Source: Nitrospirota bacterium
GTDB taxonomy: Bacteria; Nitrospirota; Nitrospiria; JACQCE01
NCBI GenBank assembly: GCA_016201765.1
Contig: JACQCE010000021.1
Location: 1-48,827 of the forward strand
DNA: 48,827 bases
Direction of reading: 5' to 3'
Below the pieces are notes generated by a model. It saw only the letters and a program-made list of their open reading frames with translations. It had not been told where the DNA came from and did not search any database. A program made the translations under genes and the position numbers. Shown here piece after piece: positions 10,437-18,774 of this stretch. Within the stretch, counting starts at the first letter, position 1. The number at the start of each line of letters is the position of its first letter.

Positions 10437-11389
10437 TGACCCGACCGTGTGCAGGCAAACGGATCGGCGTGCTCCGGGGCGGACGCTCCATGGAACGGGA
10501 GGTGTCGCTGCGGAGCGGAGCGGCCGTGGCGGCGGCCTTGAAGCGCCAGGGGTATGACGTGCTCGAATTGGAGCCGGACCGGGCGCTGCTGGCGCATATC
10601 ACGGGGGCGATCGAACCGGATCGCAGGATTGACGTGGCATTTATCGTCCTGCACGGCCGGGGCGGCGAGGACGGGCAGATGCAGAGTGTGCTCGAGTGGG
10701 CGGGGATTCCTTATACCGGCTCCGGCGTCCTGGCGAGCGCAATGGGGATGAACAAGGCCGTGACCAAGCAACTGATGCAGGCGGCGGGCATTCCCACGCC
10801 GCGGTGGCTTCGCTGGCAACGCACTGCATCGACGGCGCTGCCGGCCGTGGAGCGGTTTCCCGTGGTCGTCAAGCCGACCTGCGAAGGCTCCACGGTGGGC
10901 GTGTCGATTGTCAGCAAGCCCGGCGATCTCGGCGCCGCCGTCGAAGAGGCGGGCCGGTATGACGGCGATGTGTTGATTGAGGATTATGTGGAAGGCCATG
11001 AGTTGACCGTCGCGGTCCTGGACGGGGAACCGCTGCCGCCGATCGAGGTGGTGCCGCGCGAAGCGTTCTACAACTACGAGGCGAAGTACACGCCGGGACG
11101 GACCGAATACCGGCTGCCGCCCACGAGCGTGGCGGAGCCGGTCTGGCGTGAGGCGCAAACCCTCGCCTCGCGGCTCGACCGGGTGCTGGGCTGCGCCGGC
11201 GCGACGCGGGTCGATTTTCGTATCGATCGGAACGGCCGGCCCTGGGTCCTGGAAATCAACACCGTGCCCGGCATGACCGAAACGAGCCTGTTGCCGAAGG
11301 CCGCGGCCGCCGCGGGACTTGAGTATGACGCGCTCGTCCTTCGCATTCTGGCGTCGGCGCAGGGGCGGGTCGTGCAAAAGGGGATCTGA
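10436..11389 (+). CDS. ddl: D-alanine:D-alanine ligase Ddl
   Basis: Ddl is an ATP-grasp ligase that makes the D-Ala-D-Ala dipeptide used by MurF. 'GGRSMEREVSLRSG' near the N-terminus, 'GRGGEDGQMQS', the Lys/Glu-rich ATP-grasp core and 'WVLEINTVPGMTETSL' (Mg-binding Glu/Asn) are all visible. The length is 317 residues from the ATG at 10436, which shares one base with the murB stop (TGATG). A GTG three bases earlier is an alternative. ftsQ begins 3 bp after the stop. Confidence 0.96.
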   Translation: MTRPCAGKRIGVLRGGRSMEREVSLRSGAAVAAALKRQGYDVLELEPDRALLAHITGAIEPDRRIDVAFIVLHGRGGEDGQMQSVLEWAGIPYTGSGVLASAMGMNKAVTKQLMQAAGIPTPRWLRWQRTASTALPAVERFPVVVKPTCEGSTVGVSIVSKPGDLGAAVEEAGRYDGDVLIEDYVEGHELTVAVLDGEPLPPIEVVPREAFYNYEAKYTPGRTEYRLPPTSVAEPVWREAQTLASRLDRVLGCAGATRVDFRIDRNGRPWVLEINTVPGMTETSLLPKAAAAAGLEYDALVLRILASAQGRVVQKGI

Positions 11390-11392
11390 GCG

Positions 11393-12226
11393 ATGGCGAT
11401 GCGACGTGCATCCGGTCGGCGGACGAACACCAAGGGCTGGTTCCGTCGGTGGGCGACCATGACGGGGCGCACACCCCGCGCGTCCCGCCGTCGAAAGGCC
11501 CGCGGGCCCGCGGTGATGGGCGGAATCGCGCTGCTGGTTGCGGCCGTGGTGACCGGTGTCTGGGGCGTCGGGCGGATCAACGCGTGGCGGCTGCACTGGC
11601 AGGCGCCGGGGCCTGTGATTCACTCGGTCCAATTGCGCGGCCTGTCGCGGTTGTCGGCCGACGAGGTGCGCGCGGTGCTGCCCATTCATGAAGGGGATCG
11701 CTGCCCGGTGGGCGCGCTGCAGGCCGCGGCCGACCGGTTGTCGGCCCATCCCTGGATTGCCGAGGCCACGCTCTCCTGGGTGATGCCCGATCTGCTGATC
11801 GTCCAGGTGCGGGAGCGGCAACCCGTGGCGGTCGTCCGGGAAAATGGCGTGCCCTGGTACGTCGATCGGGACGGGATGGTGTTGGGACCGGCGGGGGCCA
11901 AACCGGGTCCGGTGGGCGTGGAGTTGGGCGGGGTGTCGGTGACACAACTGCGGGCCGGTTCGTCCGAAGAACGGCGGCGGGTGCTGGGGGGTGTTGCGCT
12001 GCTGGAGCTGATGCGACGGGACGGCGTGCAGACGGCCCAGGTGACGATCGGGAATGACGGCGCCGCCCTGGCGGCGTTCGACGGATGGCGGCTTCGCTTC
12101 CGGACCGGCCGCGTCGAAGAGCAGTGGCGGCGTTTCTGGCAGGTTGCCGCGAGGATTCCGACCGATGCGCGCCATCCGAAAGAGGTCGATCTGCGGTTTG
12201 CCAATTCGGTGGTGGTGAAGTTGTGA
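11393..12226 (+). CDS. ftsQ: Cell division protein FtsQ
   Basis: FtsQ is a bitopic inner-membrane divisome protein that links cytoplasmic and periplasmic division components. Length is 277 residues. A basic cytoplasmic tail of about 40 residues is rich in Arg and Lys. One membrane helix follows, 'GIALLVAAVVTGVWGVG'. A periplasmic POTRA domain begins 'VIHSVQLRGLSRLSADEV', then 'HPWIAEATLSWVMPDLLIVQVRERQPVAV', the usual FtsQ pattern. Sequence conservation in FtsQ is low, so the call combines topology, POTRA pattern and position between ddl and ftsA. Confidence 0.93.
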   Translation: MAMRRASGRRTNTKGWFRRWATMTGRTPRASRRRKARGPAVMGGIALLVAAVVTGVWGVGRINAWRLHWQAPGPVIHSVQLRGLSRLSADEVRAVLPIHEGDRCPVGALQAAADRLSAHPWIAEATLSWVMPDLLIVQVRERQPVAVVRENGVPWYVDRDGMVLGPAGAKPGPVGVELGGVSVTQLRAGSSEERRRVLGGVALLELMRRDGVQTAQVTIGNDGAALAAFDGWRLRFRTGRVEEQWRRFWQVAARIPTDARHPKEVDLRFANSVVVKL

Positions 12227-12430
12227 AGGGTCAAGCGGATTAGGGATGAGTAAAGAAAGAGCGGATTAGAGAAGCAACGGCGGATTAATAAAGAAAAAGC
12301 GGATTAAGGGTTAGAAGGGCAAGGCGGATTAATAAGGAAGAAGCGGATTAAGGATTAAGGGATAAAGCGACAGGGCAGAGGCGCACGGGATGTTGAGCGA
12401 GCGCCAGCACGAGCGGATAAAGGAGGTGGG
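12227..12430 (+). repeat. Degenerate GCGGATTA direct-repeat array between ftsQ and ftsA
   Basis: Six exact GCGGATTA copies start at 12235, 12261, 12280, 12299, 12324 and 12343. Spacings are 26, 19, 19, 25 and 19 bp, and a partial copy (GCGGATAAA) lies at 12413. The units between copies are purine-rich (A/G, with TAATAAGGAAG-like text) and only partly alike. The tract is AT-richer than the flanking genes, contains stops and encodes nothing convincing. It is not a CRISPR: the repeats are too short and the intervals too small. It could be expanded slippage DNA or an array of regulator sites. Confidence 0.75.
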
Positions 12431-12440
12431 ATGACCCGTG
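12421..12440 (+). promoter_or_regulatory. Ribosome-binding site and ambiguous start of ftsA
   Basis: AGGAGGTGGG at 12421-12430 is a near-perfect Shine-Dalgarno sequence. It is ideally spaced for an ATG at 12431, but that frame closes after six sense codons (stop at 12449-12451). The ftsA frame begins at the GTG at 12438, about 11 nt from the AGGAGG. Either ftsA uses a wide spacing or ribosomes load on an overlapping mini-frame. Confidence 0.5.
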
Positions 12441-13670
12441 AAGCATACTGAAGAGATCATCGTGGGGCTGGACATCGGCACGACGAAGATCTGCGCCATC
12501 GTCGCCGTGCGGCGCGAGGAGGGGCCGATCGAAATCATCGGATTGGGCACCCACCCGTCCCGCGGCTTGCGCAAAGGAGTGGTGGTCAACATCGAAAGCA
12601 CGGTGGAGTCGGTCAAGCAGGCGATCGAAGAAGCCGAGCTGATGGCCGGCGTGGAGATCCATGCGGTCTACACGGGCATCGCCGGCGGTCATATCAAGGG
12701 GTTCAACAGCCGCGGCGTGATCGCGGTGCGCGATGATGAGGTGACCCGCCACGACGTGCAACGGGTGATCGACGCGGCCAAGGCGGTGGCGATTCCGATG
12801 GACCGTGAAATCCTCCATGTCATTCCACAGGAGTTCATCCTGGACGGCCAGGAGGGAATCAAGGATCCGCTGGGCATGTCCGGCGTCCGGCTGGAGGCGG
12901 ATGTGCATATCATCACCAGCGCGGCCACGACGATGCAGAACATCGTCAAATGCGTGAACCGGGCCGGGCTGGACGTGGCCGGCGTGATCCTGCAACCGCT
13001 GGCCTCCAGCGAGGCGGTGCTGCGGTCCGATGAAAAAGAGCAGGGCGTGGCCATGATCGACATCGGCGGCGGGACGACCGACCTGGCGATCTTTCTCGAC
13101 AACAGCCTGTGGCACACCGCGGTGCTGGGGATCGGCGGCAATCATCTGACGAACGACATCGCCGTGGGCTTGCGCACGCCGGCGGTCGAGGCGGAGCGGA
13201 TCAAGCTCCGGCACGGCTGCGCGATGACCGCGCTCGTGCGCGGCGATGAAATGGTCGAGGTGCCCAGCGTCGGCGGCCGGCAGCCGCGGGTGCTGCCCCG
13301 GCAATTGCTGGCGGAAATCATCGAGCCTCGGGTGGAGGAGATTTTCACGCTGGTGGCCCAGGAAATCCGCCGGACCGGTCACGAGGAGCAGATCGTCTCC
13401 GGCGCGGTGCTGACCGGCGGCGCGGCCCTGACCGAGGGGATCATCGAAGTGGCCGAACGGGTGCTGGGGATGCCGGTGCGTCGGGGCGCGCCGGTCAATG
13501 TCGGAGGGCTGACCGATATTGTGACGACGCCGGTGTATTCGACCGGCGTGGGATTGATTCTCTATGTGCTGCAGCAGCAGGCGGAAGGCGAGCTGCAGCA
13601 CGCGGGGCATGGGGGATTGCTGGCGAAGACGTCCAGTCGCGTCCGGGGCTGGATCAAGGAGTGGTTTTAA
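12438..13670 (+). CDS. ftsA: Cell division protein FtsA
   Basis: FtsA is an actin-like ATPase that anchors FtsZ filaments to the membrane and recruits late divisome proteins. Phosphate-binding motif 1 'GLDIGTTKICAIVA' follows the start. 'DIGGGTTDLAIF' is phosphate 2, and 'LTGGAALTEGI' is the adenosine motif. The C-terminus 'SSRVRGWIKEWF' is an amphipathic membrane-targeting helix as in other FtsA proteins. The length of 410 residues is typical. The start is a GTG. ftsZ follows after 59 bp. Confidence 0.97.
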   Translation: MKHTEEIIVGLDIGTTKICAIVAVRREEGPIEIIGLGTHPSRGLRKGVVVNIESTVESVKQAIEEAELMAGVEIHAVYTGIAGGHIKGFNSRGVIAVRDDEVTRHDVQRVIDAAKAVAIPMDREILHVIPQEFILDGQEGIKDPLGMSGVRLEADVHIITSAATTMQNIVKCVNRAGLDVAGVILQPLASSEAVLRSDEKEQGVAMIDIGGGTTDLAIFLDNSLWHTAVLGIGGNHLTNDIAVGLRTPAVEAERIKLRHGCAMTALVRGDEMVEVPSVGGRQPRVLPRQLLAEIIEPRVEEIFTLVAQEIRRTGHEEQIVSGAVLTGGAALTEGIIEVAERVLGMPVRRGAPVNVGGLTDIVTTPVYSTGVGLILYVLQQQAEGELQHAGHGGLLAKTSSRVRGWIKEWF

Positions 13671-13729
13671 GCAACCAATCGGCCCGGCCGGGACGACCGG
13701 CACGGGGCGGGGAAGGGGGAGCGTAGACG

Positions 13730-14875
13730 ATGTTTATTTTTGATGAAGAACCGGTTCGATCGGCCAAAATCGCCGTCCTCGGCGTCGGCGGGGGCGGCTG
13801 CAACGCGGTCAATACAATGATCAATTGCCGCCTGTCTGGCGTGGAGTTCATCTCCGCCAACACCGATGCCCAGGCGTTGAGTCTGTCGTTGGCCGCCAAG
13901 CGCATCCAACTGGGGGAACAACTGACCCGCGGCTTGGGCGCCGGAGCCAACCCCTCGGTGGGTCGGGACGCGGCATTGGAAACGGTCGAACACCTCCGCG
14001 AACTGCTGACGGGGCAGGACATGGTCTTCGTCACGGCCGGCATGGGCGGGGGAACGGGGACCGGCGGCGCGCCGGTGGTGGCCGGTGTGGCGCGGGATCT
14101 GGGCATTCTGACCGTCGGGGTGGTGACCAAGCCCTTCATGTTTGAGGGGGCCAAGCGACTCCAGCGGGCGGAAGAGGGGATCAAGGAGTTGAAAAAGGCG
14201 TGCGACACCGTCGTGGTGATCCCCAATCAGCGTTTGCTGAGCCTGGTCGACAAGGCGACGCCCCTGACGGAGGCGTTCAAGATCGCCGACGACATTCTCC
14301 GGCAGGCGGTGCAGGGCATCGCCGATCTGATCACGGTGCCGGGATTGATCAACGTCGACTTTGCCGACGTCCGGGCGGTGATGTCCCACATGGGGCGCGC
14401 GGTGATGGGCATGGGGAGTTCCAAGGGCTCCAACCGGGCGGTGGAAGCCGCGCAAAAGGCGATTTCCAGTCCGTTGCTGGAGGACGGCTCGGTCGAGGGC
14501 GCGCGGGGCGTGCTGATCAACATCTCGGGCGGCAGTTCGCTGTCGTTGCACGAGGTGACCGACGCGGCGTCGATCATTCAGGAACTGGCCGATCCGTCGG
14601 CCAATATCATCTTCGGCTCGGTGATCGACGACCGGTTCGGCGAGGACGTGGTGGTGACCGTGATTGCCACGGGGTTCGAGAGCGAGTTGGCGATGGAGGA
14701 ACCGACCATGCTGCCGGCGCCGGCGAAAGCGGAGCCGGTGAGGGGACTGGAGCGGGTGTCGTTCGTGCGCAAGACGGCGGGGCCCGAACGGCGCGACCTT
14801 CGGTTGCTTGTCGACGAGTTGCATGCCGAGGAGGAATGGGATGTGCCCACCTTCCTCCGCAAGCAGGCGGATTGA
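13730..14875 (+). CDS. ftsZ: Cell division GTPase FtsZ
   Basis: FtsZ is a tubulin-like GTPase that forms the division ring. '[14 protein letters not shown]' near the N-terminus and the tubulin signature [10 protein letters not shown] (from residue 106) bind GTP. The T7 catalytic loop region '[14 protein letters not shown]' is intact. The protein ends in the conserved C-terminal peptide '[12 protein letters not shown]', which binds FtsA. The linker before it is short, giving 381 residues overall. A purine-rich stretch (GGGGAAGGGGGAG) precedes the ATG. Confidence 0.98.
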   Translation: MFIFDEEPVRSAKIAVLGVGGGGCNAVNTMINCRLSGVEFISANTDAQALSLSLAAKRIQLGEQLTRGLGAGANPSVGRDAALETVEHLRELLTGQDMVFVTAGMGGGTGTGGAPVVAGVARDLGILTVGVVTKPFMFEGAKRLQRAEEGIKELKKACDTVVVIPNQRLLSLVDKATPLTEAFKIADDILRQAVQGIADLITVPGLINVDFADVRAVMSHMGRAVMGMGSSKGSNRAVEAAQKAISSPLLEDGSVEGARGVLINISGGSSLSLHEVTDAASIIQELADPSANIIFGSVIDDRFGEDVVVTVIATGFESELAMEEPTMLPAPAKAEPVRGLERVSFVRKTAGPERRDLRLLVDELHAEEEWDVPTFLRKQAD

Positions 14876-14878
14876 CCC

Positions 14879-15625
14879 ATGGCGGTGTTGACGGCTGCCG
14901 CCCATCGGATCGACACGCAGGGCCAGTTGAGCCGGATCGTGGTGCCGGCGTTCGAGGCCGCCGGTCTCTTTCATGGGTTCGGGCTGCGCGGCGGATTGCG
15001 ACCGGAGAACTGGCCGGCCGCCGCCGGCGCCCCTTCAGCCCGGCTGGTGACCACGACGCAGATTCACAGCGACCGTGTGCTGGTCGTGTCGAACGGGTCG
15101 CCGGTGGAACCGGCGGACGGGTTGATCACCGACCGATCGAACCATTTGATCGGCGTGTTCACCGCTGATTGTCTCCCCGTGCTGCTGGCCGACCCCGGCC
15201 GCGGCGTGGTGGCCGCCGTGCATGCCGGCTGGCGGGGTTTAGCCCAGCGGATTCTCGACAAAGCCGTGGCGATGATGACGGCCCGATGGTCGATTCCAGC
15301 GCACAGCGTGACGGCGGCTCTGGGGCCCTGCATCGGGGCCTGTTGTTTCGAAGTCGGGGAGCAGGTGCTGGCGCCGCTCAGACAGCAGATGACGAATGAC
15401 GAGGGGGTCATCCTGCCGCATCCCGAGGGTCAGGCCGGCGGAAAAGCGATGGTCGATTTGCAGGCGTGGGCCGTTCAGCAACTGGTGCACGCCGGCGTGC
15501 CCGCCGAGCAGATCATGGCCGTGCCGCTCTGCACCCGCTGTCATCCGGCGCTGTTTTCCTCGTTTCGGCGGGACGGTCGTCGCAAACAGGAGATGTTCAG
15601 TGGCGTTCTCCGGACGACGGGATAA
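14879..15625 (+). CDS. pgeF: Multicopper-oxidase-like laccase-domain protein PgeF (YfiH family)
   Basis: The YfiH/PgeF family corrects misincorporated L-Ser in the peptidoglycan precursor UDP-MurNAc-tripeptide and has purine nucleoside activity in some members. The zinc-binding pattern is visible: 'TTQIHSD', 'GVFTADCLPVLLAD', 'AAVHAGWRGL' and 'LGPCIGACCFEVG'. Length is 248 residues. It begins 3 bp after ftsZ, so it is co-transcribed with the division genes, which fits a role in wall precursor quality control. Confidence 0.93.
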   Translation: MAVLTAAAHRIDTQGQLSRIVVPAFEAAGLFHGFGLRGGLRPENWPAAAGAPSARLVTTTQIHSDRVLVVSNGSPVEPADGLITDRSNHLIGVFTADCLPVLLADPGRGVVAAVHAGWRGLAQRILDKAVAMMTARWSIPAHSVTAALGPCIGACCFEVGEQVLAPLRQQMTNDEGVILPHPEGQAGGKAMVDLQAWAVQQLVHAGVPAEQIMAVPLCTRCHPALFSSFRRDGRRKQEMFSGVLRTTG

Positions 15626-15680
15626 GCGTCGGGCGGTGTGTGACGCCGGCATCCGGCCGGGCCGGTCGGGCTGACACGCG

Positions 15681-16424
15681 GTGGGAGGAGTGGAACCCGC
15701 CGGTATCGCGGAACGGGTCCGGTGGGTGCGGGAGCGGATGCTGGCCGCCCGCGACCGGTCGCCGTTCGGTCCTCGTCAACGCCCCGTTCTCCTGGTGGCG
15801 GCGACCAAGGGGGCGTCCTCGGCCCGGGTGGATGAAGCGATCAATGCCGGCGTGGATGCGATTGGGGAGAACCGGCTCCAGGAATTGGTGGAGAAGTTCG
15901 CCGCCCGGCGGCCGGCCGTGCCGTGTCATTTTATCGGACGGTTGCAGCGAAACAAGGTGCGGCTTGCGCTGCACTGGTGCGACATGATTCAATCGGTGGA
16001 CTCGCTGCCGCTCGCGGAAGCGATTCATACGCGCCAGATGGAATTGAGCGCGGCGGCCGAGCCATCGATCCGTGGGACCCGGGGCCGTCCGGTCTTGGTG
16101 CAGGTCAACGTGGGCGGCGAGGCGACGAAGGGGGGCTTTGCCCCGGAGGCGCTCGAAGGAGCGATGGAGCAGATGGCGCAATGGCCGGGATTGGCGATCG
16201 AAGGGTTGATGACGATTCCGCCCTACGCGCCCGATCCGGAGGCGGCCCGGCCCCATTTCCGGCGCCTGCGCGGGCTGGCGGAGCAGGTCGCCGCCCGGCG
16301 GTTTCCCGGTGTGTCGATGGCGATACTGTCCATGGGCATGTCGCATGATTTTGAGGTGGCGATCGAGGAAGGATCGACGATGGTCCGGATCGGGACGGCG
16401 TTATTTGGGCCGAGACTAGGCTGA
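15681..16424 (+). CDS. YggS-type pyridoxal-phosphate homeostasis protein
   Basis: This is a single-domain PLP-binding protein of the YggS/PROSC (YlmE) family that controls free PLP levels. The PLP lysine lies in 'VAATKGASS' near the N-terminus. 'GENRLQEL', 'HFIGRLQRNK' and 'LSMGMSHDFEVAIEEGSTMVRIGTA' are family hallmarks. The start is a GTG at 15681 (247 residues) with an alternative GTG at 15690; no clear ribosome-binding site decides between them. Family members often sit between ftsZ and divIVA, followed by yggT, as here. Confidence 0.93.
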   Translation: MGGVEPAGIAERVRWVRERMLAARDRSPFGPRQRPVLLVAATKGASSARVDEAINAGVDAIGENRLQELVEKFAARRPAVPCHFIGRLQRNKVRLALHWCDMIQSVDSLPLAEAIHTRQMELSAAAEPSIRGTRGRPVLVQVNVGGEATKGGFAPEALEGAMEQMAQWPGLAIEGLMTIPPYAPDPEAARPHFRRLRGLAEQVAARRFPGVSMAILSMGMSHDFEVAIEEGSTMVRIGTALFGPRLG

Positions 16425-16450
16425 TTTTCGAATGTCGATGAGAGTCACGA

Positions 16451-16510
16451 TGAGAATGGAAAGTGGAAAGTGGAAAATAGAGAAGGGCGCATGTCGTATG
16501 AATGCCCTTC
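16451..16510 (+). repeat. Dispersed purine-rich repeat copy 1, with adjacent hairpin
   Basis: TGAGAATGGAAAGTGGAAAG starts at 16451 and continues as further GGAAA units to about 16487. Copies lie at 32350, 42541 (opposite strand) and 48262. Directly after it is an inverted repeat, GAAGGGC (16482-16488) and GCCCTTC (16504-16510), with a 15-nt loop. The segment lies between the yggS-type gene and proC and contains no better candidate gene. Confidence 0.7.
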
Positions 16511-16544
16511 CTGGACCATTGACCCTGCGAATGGCGAGTGTCGA

Positions 16545-17369
16545 ATGACTAAAAAGAGTATGCGATTGGGCATCATCGGCTGCGGCCAGATGGGCGAGGC
16601 GCTGCTGCGCGGGATGCTGACGGCGAAGCTGGTGACGCCCGACCGGGTCCTGGCGACGGATCTGGCTGAGGAACGGATGAAGACGATCGTCCAGCGGTAC
16701 GGCATTCATGGGATGAGGGACGGCCGGGCCGTGGCCAAGGGCGCGGATGTGTTGCTGCTGGCGGTCAAGCCGCAGGGGGTCAACGAGCTGTTCGCGCAAT
16801 TGCGGGGCGCGGTGTCCGACCGGATGCTGGTGATCTCCGTGATCACGGGTGTGCAACTCATCCGGTTGGAGGCGGAGCTGGGCGGAAAAGCCCATGTCGT
16901 TCGGGCCGTGCCCAACACGCCGACGCTGGTCGGCTGCGGGATGACGGCCGTTGCCGGCGGCGCCCATGCGTCGGCCGATGATCTCCGAACGGCGGTCGAT
17001 CTGTTCAATGCGGTGGGCGCAACCCTGGTGGTTGAGGAACGACATCTGGACGCGGTGACCGGGCTGAGCGGCAGCGGTCCGGCCTATGCCTTTGTGATGA
17101 TCGAGGCGTTGGCGGACGGCGGTGTGAAGGCGGGGTTGTCCCGCGAGGTGGCGTTGCAACTGGCCGCCCGCACGTTGCTGGGCGCGGCGCAGTTGCTGTT
17201 GCAGACCGGCGAGCACCCGGGCCAATTGAAGGATCGGGTGGCCTCGCCGGGCGGCACGACCATTGCCGGCCTGCGCGAACTGGAGGCCGGCGGCGTGCGC
17301 GCCGCGCTGATCAATGCCGTCGAGGCGGCGACCCGGCGGGCGGCGGAGTTGGGGCAGGGGAGGAAATAA
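16545..17369 (+). CDS. proC: Pyrroline-5-carboxylate reductase ProC
   Basis: ProC catalyses the last step of proline synthesis, reducing pyrroline-5-carboxylate with NAD(P)H. 'LGIIGCGQMGEALLRGM' is the N-terminal dinucleotide motif. 'VRAVPNTPTLVGCGMTAV' and 'GLSGSGPAYAFVMIEALAD' are family signatures, and 'ASPGGTTIAGL' lies near the C-terminus. I chose the ATG at 16545 (274 residues, close to the E. coli 269). A longer frame from 16470 would translate the upstream repeat-like DNA and adds no conserved residues. Confidence 0.95.
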   Translation: MTKKSMRLGIIGCGQMGEALLRGMLTAKLVTPDRVLATDLAEERMKTIVQRYGIHGMRDGRAVAKGADVLLLAVKPQGVNELFAQLRGAVSDRMLVISVITGVQLIRLEAELGGKAHVVRAVPNTPTLVGCGMTAVAGGAHASADDLRTAVDLFNAVGATLVVEERHLDAVTGLSGSGPAYAFVMIEALADGGVKAGLSREVALQLAARTLLGAAQLLLQTGEHPGQLKDRVASPGGTTIAGLRELEAGGVRAALINAVEAATRRAAELGQGRK

Positions 17370-17372
17370 CAG

Positions 17373-17669
17373 GTGATCATCGCCAATTTTCTTGACGCCC
17401 TCGCCTCCGTGATCGATCTGGTTCTCTGGGCCTACGTCTGGGTGCTGGTGGCGAGGGCGCTGGTGTCGTGGGTCAATCCCGACCCCTACAATCCGATCGT
17501 GCAGGCCTTGTACAAGCTGACGGAACCGGTCCTGTTTCCCGTCCGCCGGCTGTTGGGCGGCCACGGTCTCGGGATCGATTTTTCCCCCCTGATCGTGATC
17601 CTTGTCATTTATTTTTTGCAGAAGTTTTTGGTCCGGACGCTGTATGAGATCGCCATCCAATTGCGGTAG
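17373..17669 (+). CDS. yggT: YggT-family small membrane protein
   Basis: The product is 98 residues with two strongly hydrophobic segments, 'VIDLVLWAYVWVLVARALV' and 'FSPLIVILVIYFLQKFL'. Between them is the family motif region 'WVNPDPYNPIVQALYKLTEP' followed by 'LFPVRRLL'. YggT proteins are found beside the PLP protein, proC or divIVA, and their exact role is unclear (osmotic tolerance or division has been proposed). The start is GTG at 17373 with GGGGAGG about 8 nt upstream. Confidence 0.9.
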   Translation: MIIANFLDALASVIDLVLWAYVWVLVARALVSWVNPDPYNPIVQALYKLTEPVLFPVRRLLGGHGLGIDFSPLIVILVIYFLQKFLVRTLYEIAIQLR

Positions 17670-17801
17670 GCGGGTATTGAAGGTGCCTGATAAATCCAGG
17701 CAGTGGGGACTGCAGAGAAGGGCATTCTATGTTATGGTGTAAGGTACTAAAATCGGACATGACCCCTCGCAGAAAACGCTCGGGGTGAAGGAGATGACGA
17801 T
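17670..17801 (+). other. Intergenic region before divIVA
   Basis: This 132-bp region contains a small inverted repeat, TGCCTG (17684-17689) and CAGGCA (17697-17702), just after yggT, possibly a weak transcription end. ACCCC...GGGGT flanks a 15-nt loop at about 17762-17786. GAAGGAG precedes the divIVA ATG. AT-rich text near 17731-17752 could hold a -10 box, but I could not pair it with a convincing -35. Confidence 0.4.
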
Positions 17802-18326
17802 ATGAACGGCAAATTGACGCCCATCGACATTCAGCAAATCAAATTCGGCCTGGCGTTTCGCGGCTACAGCCGGCAGGAGGTGGATGCGTTTCTCGACAAG
17901 GCGGCCTCGGCGCTGGAGGTGCAGCTGGCGGAGACCCAGGTGATGCGGGAACAGGCCGCGGCGCTGGAGGTGCAGTTGCTGGAGTTGCGGAAAAAAGAGT
18001 CGGCGTTGAACAATACGCTCATCGCGGCGCAGCAGGTGGTCGAAGAGATGAAGCGCAACGCCCAGAAGGAAGTCGATCTGCGGCTGAAGGAGGCCGAATT
18101 GCAGGCCGAACGGCTGATCCAGGATGCCTGGGCCCAACTTCGGCAGGTGACGCAGGAATTGGAAGAGGCGCGACGGGAAAAGCAGCTGTTTCTTGACCGG
18201 TGGAAATCGTCGTTAAAAACGATTGAGCAGGCGCTGACCATGGCGGGTGAGCATGATACGGCGCCGGGCGCGCCATCGGCGCTGGAACGAACCGGAGAGC
18301 GGTCCGGGGGGCACCACCGGTCATAA
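17802..18326 (+). CDS. divIVA: DivIVA-domain protein
   Basis: DivIVA proteins bind curved membrane and help place division or envelope machinery. The N-terminal lipid-binding domain is clear: 'LTPIDIQQIKFGLAFRGYSR' followed by 'QEVDAFLD'. A long heptad-rich region (about residues 30-145, Ala/Leu/Glu/Gln/Lys) should form a coiled coil. The last 25 residues are a disordered Pro/Ser/Gly tail. At 174 residues it is typical. It ends the + strand division block and converges with the minus-strand gene at 18373. Confidence 0.92.
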   Translation: MNGKLTPIDIQQIKFGLAFRGYSRQEVDAFLDKAASALEVQLAETQVMREQAAALEVQLLELRKKESALNNTLIAAQQVVEEMKRNAQKEVDLRLKEAELQAERLIQDAWAQLRQVTQELEEARREKQLFLDRWKSSLKTIEQALTMAGEHDTAPGAPSALERTGERSGGHHRS

Positions 18327-18372
18327 GTCCTGTCCGCTCACGCGGCAGGCGCGACCGATTCTGAGACGGGTT

Positions 18373-18711
18373 TTACGGGGCCGCGGGGTGGCTGACCCAC
18401 GGCAAACGCTCCGCCAGATAGCGGTTGCCCTTGAAGTTCAGCCGCGTCCGGATGTTGGAGACGCCGCGCCGGTGCATCGCGCTGACCAGCGCCTTGAGCG
18501 CTTCCGCCGGGCGCAAGGCGGGGGCCGTCTGCAGTTCGAGCCCTTCGTATTGAAAATAGGCGACGTATCCCTGGGCCGTCCGCCAGATTTCCACATTACG
18601 ATTGAATGATTTGTCCCGACGATCAAACCCTTCGAGTTGATGGATTTCAACGCGGAGCCGGCCGCGGGTCGGTGTGGGAACTTGCGCTGGAGTGGGCGTT
18701 GCCATGGTCAT
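18373..18711 (-). CDS. Conserved-looking hypothetical protein, 112 residues
   Basis: I do not recognise a family. After a Pro/Thr-rich N-terminus of about 16 residues, the protein has alternating polar/hydrophobic strands ('RLRVEIHQLEG', 'NVEIWRTAQGYVAYFQYEGL') and a helix ('RPAEALKALVSAMHRRGV'), suggesting a small alpha/beta fold. No signal peptide, membrane helix or Cys is present. It is supported by a near-consensus promoter just upstream on the same strand and by natural composition. A second ATG at 18705 is a possible start. It converges with divIVA and is monocistronic. Confidence 0.7.
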   Translation of the reverse strand: MTMATPTPAQVPTPTRGRLRVEIHQLEGFDRRDKSFNRNVEIWRTAQGYVAYFQYEGLELQTAPALRPAEALKALVSAMHRRGVSNIRTRLNFKGNRYLAERLPWVSHPAAP

Positions 18712-18731
18712 GATGGCGATCCGAGGGGCTG

Positions 18732-18760
18732 ATTATAGCCGGGCGCTGATCAAGATGCAA
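18732..18760 (-). promoter_or_regulatory. Sigma-70 promoter for the 112-residue hypothetical gene
   Basis: On the minus strand, TTGCAT (18760-18755), a 17-bp spacer and a perfect TATAAT (18737-18732). The predicted transcription start is about 14 nt before the ATG at 18711, leaving almost no leader. Confidence 0.75.
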
Positions 18761-18774
18761 CAGGACGCCTGTGT

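Noticed and set aside
12227-12430. CRISPR array between ftsQ and ftsA
   Set aside because: Repeats are only 8-10 bp, intervals are 11-18 bp and similar to one another, and no cas genes are present.
12227-12437. MraZ-type operator (repeated TGGG/GTGGG boxes) controlling ftsA
   Set aside because: The repeats here are GCGGATTA and do not match the MraZ box pattern.
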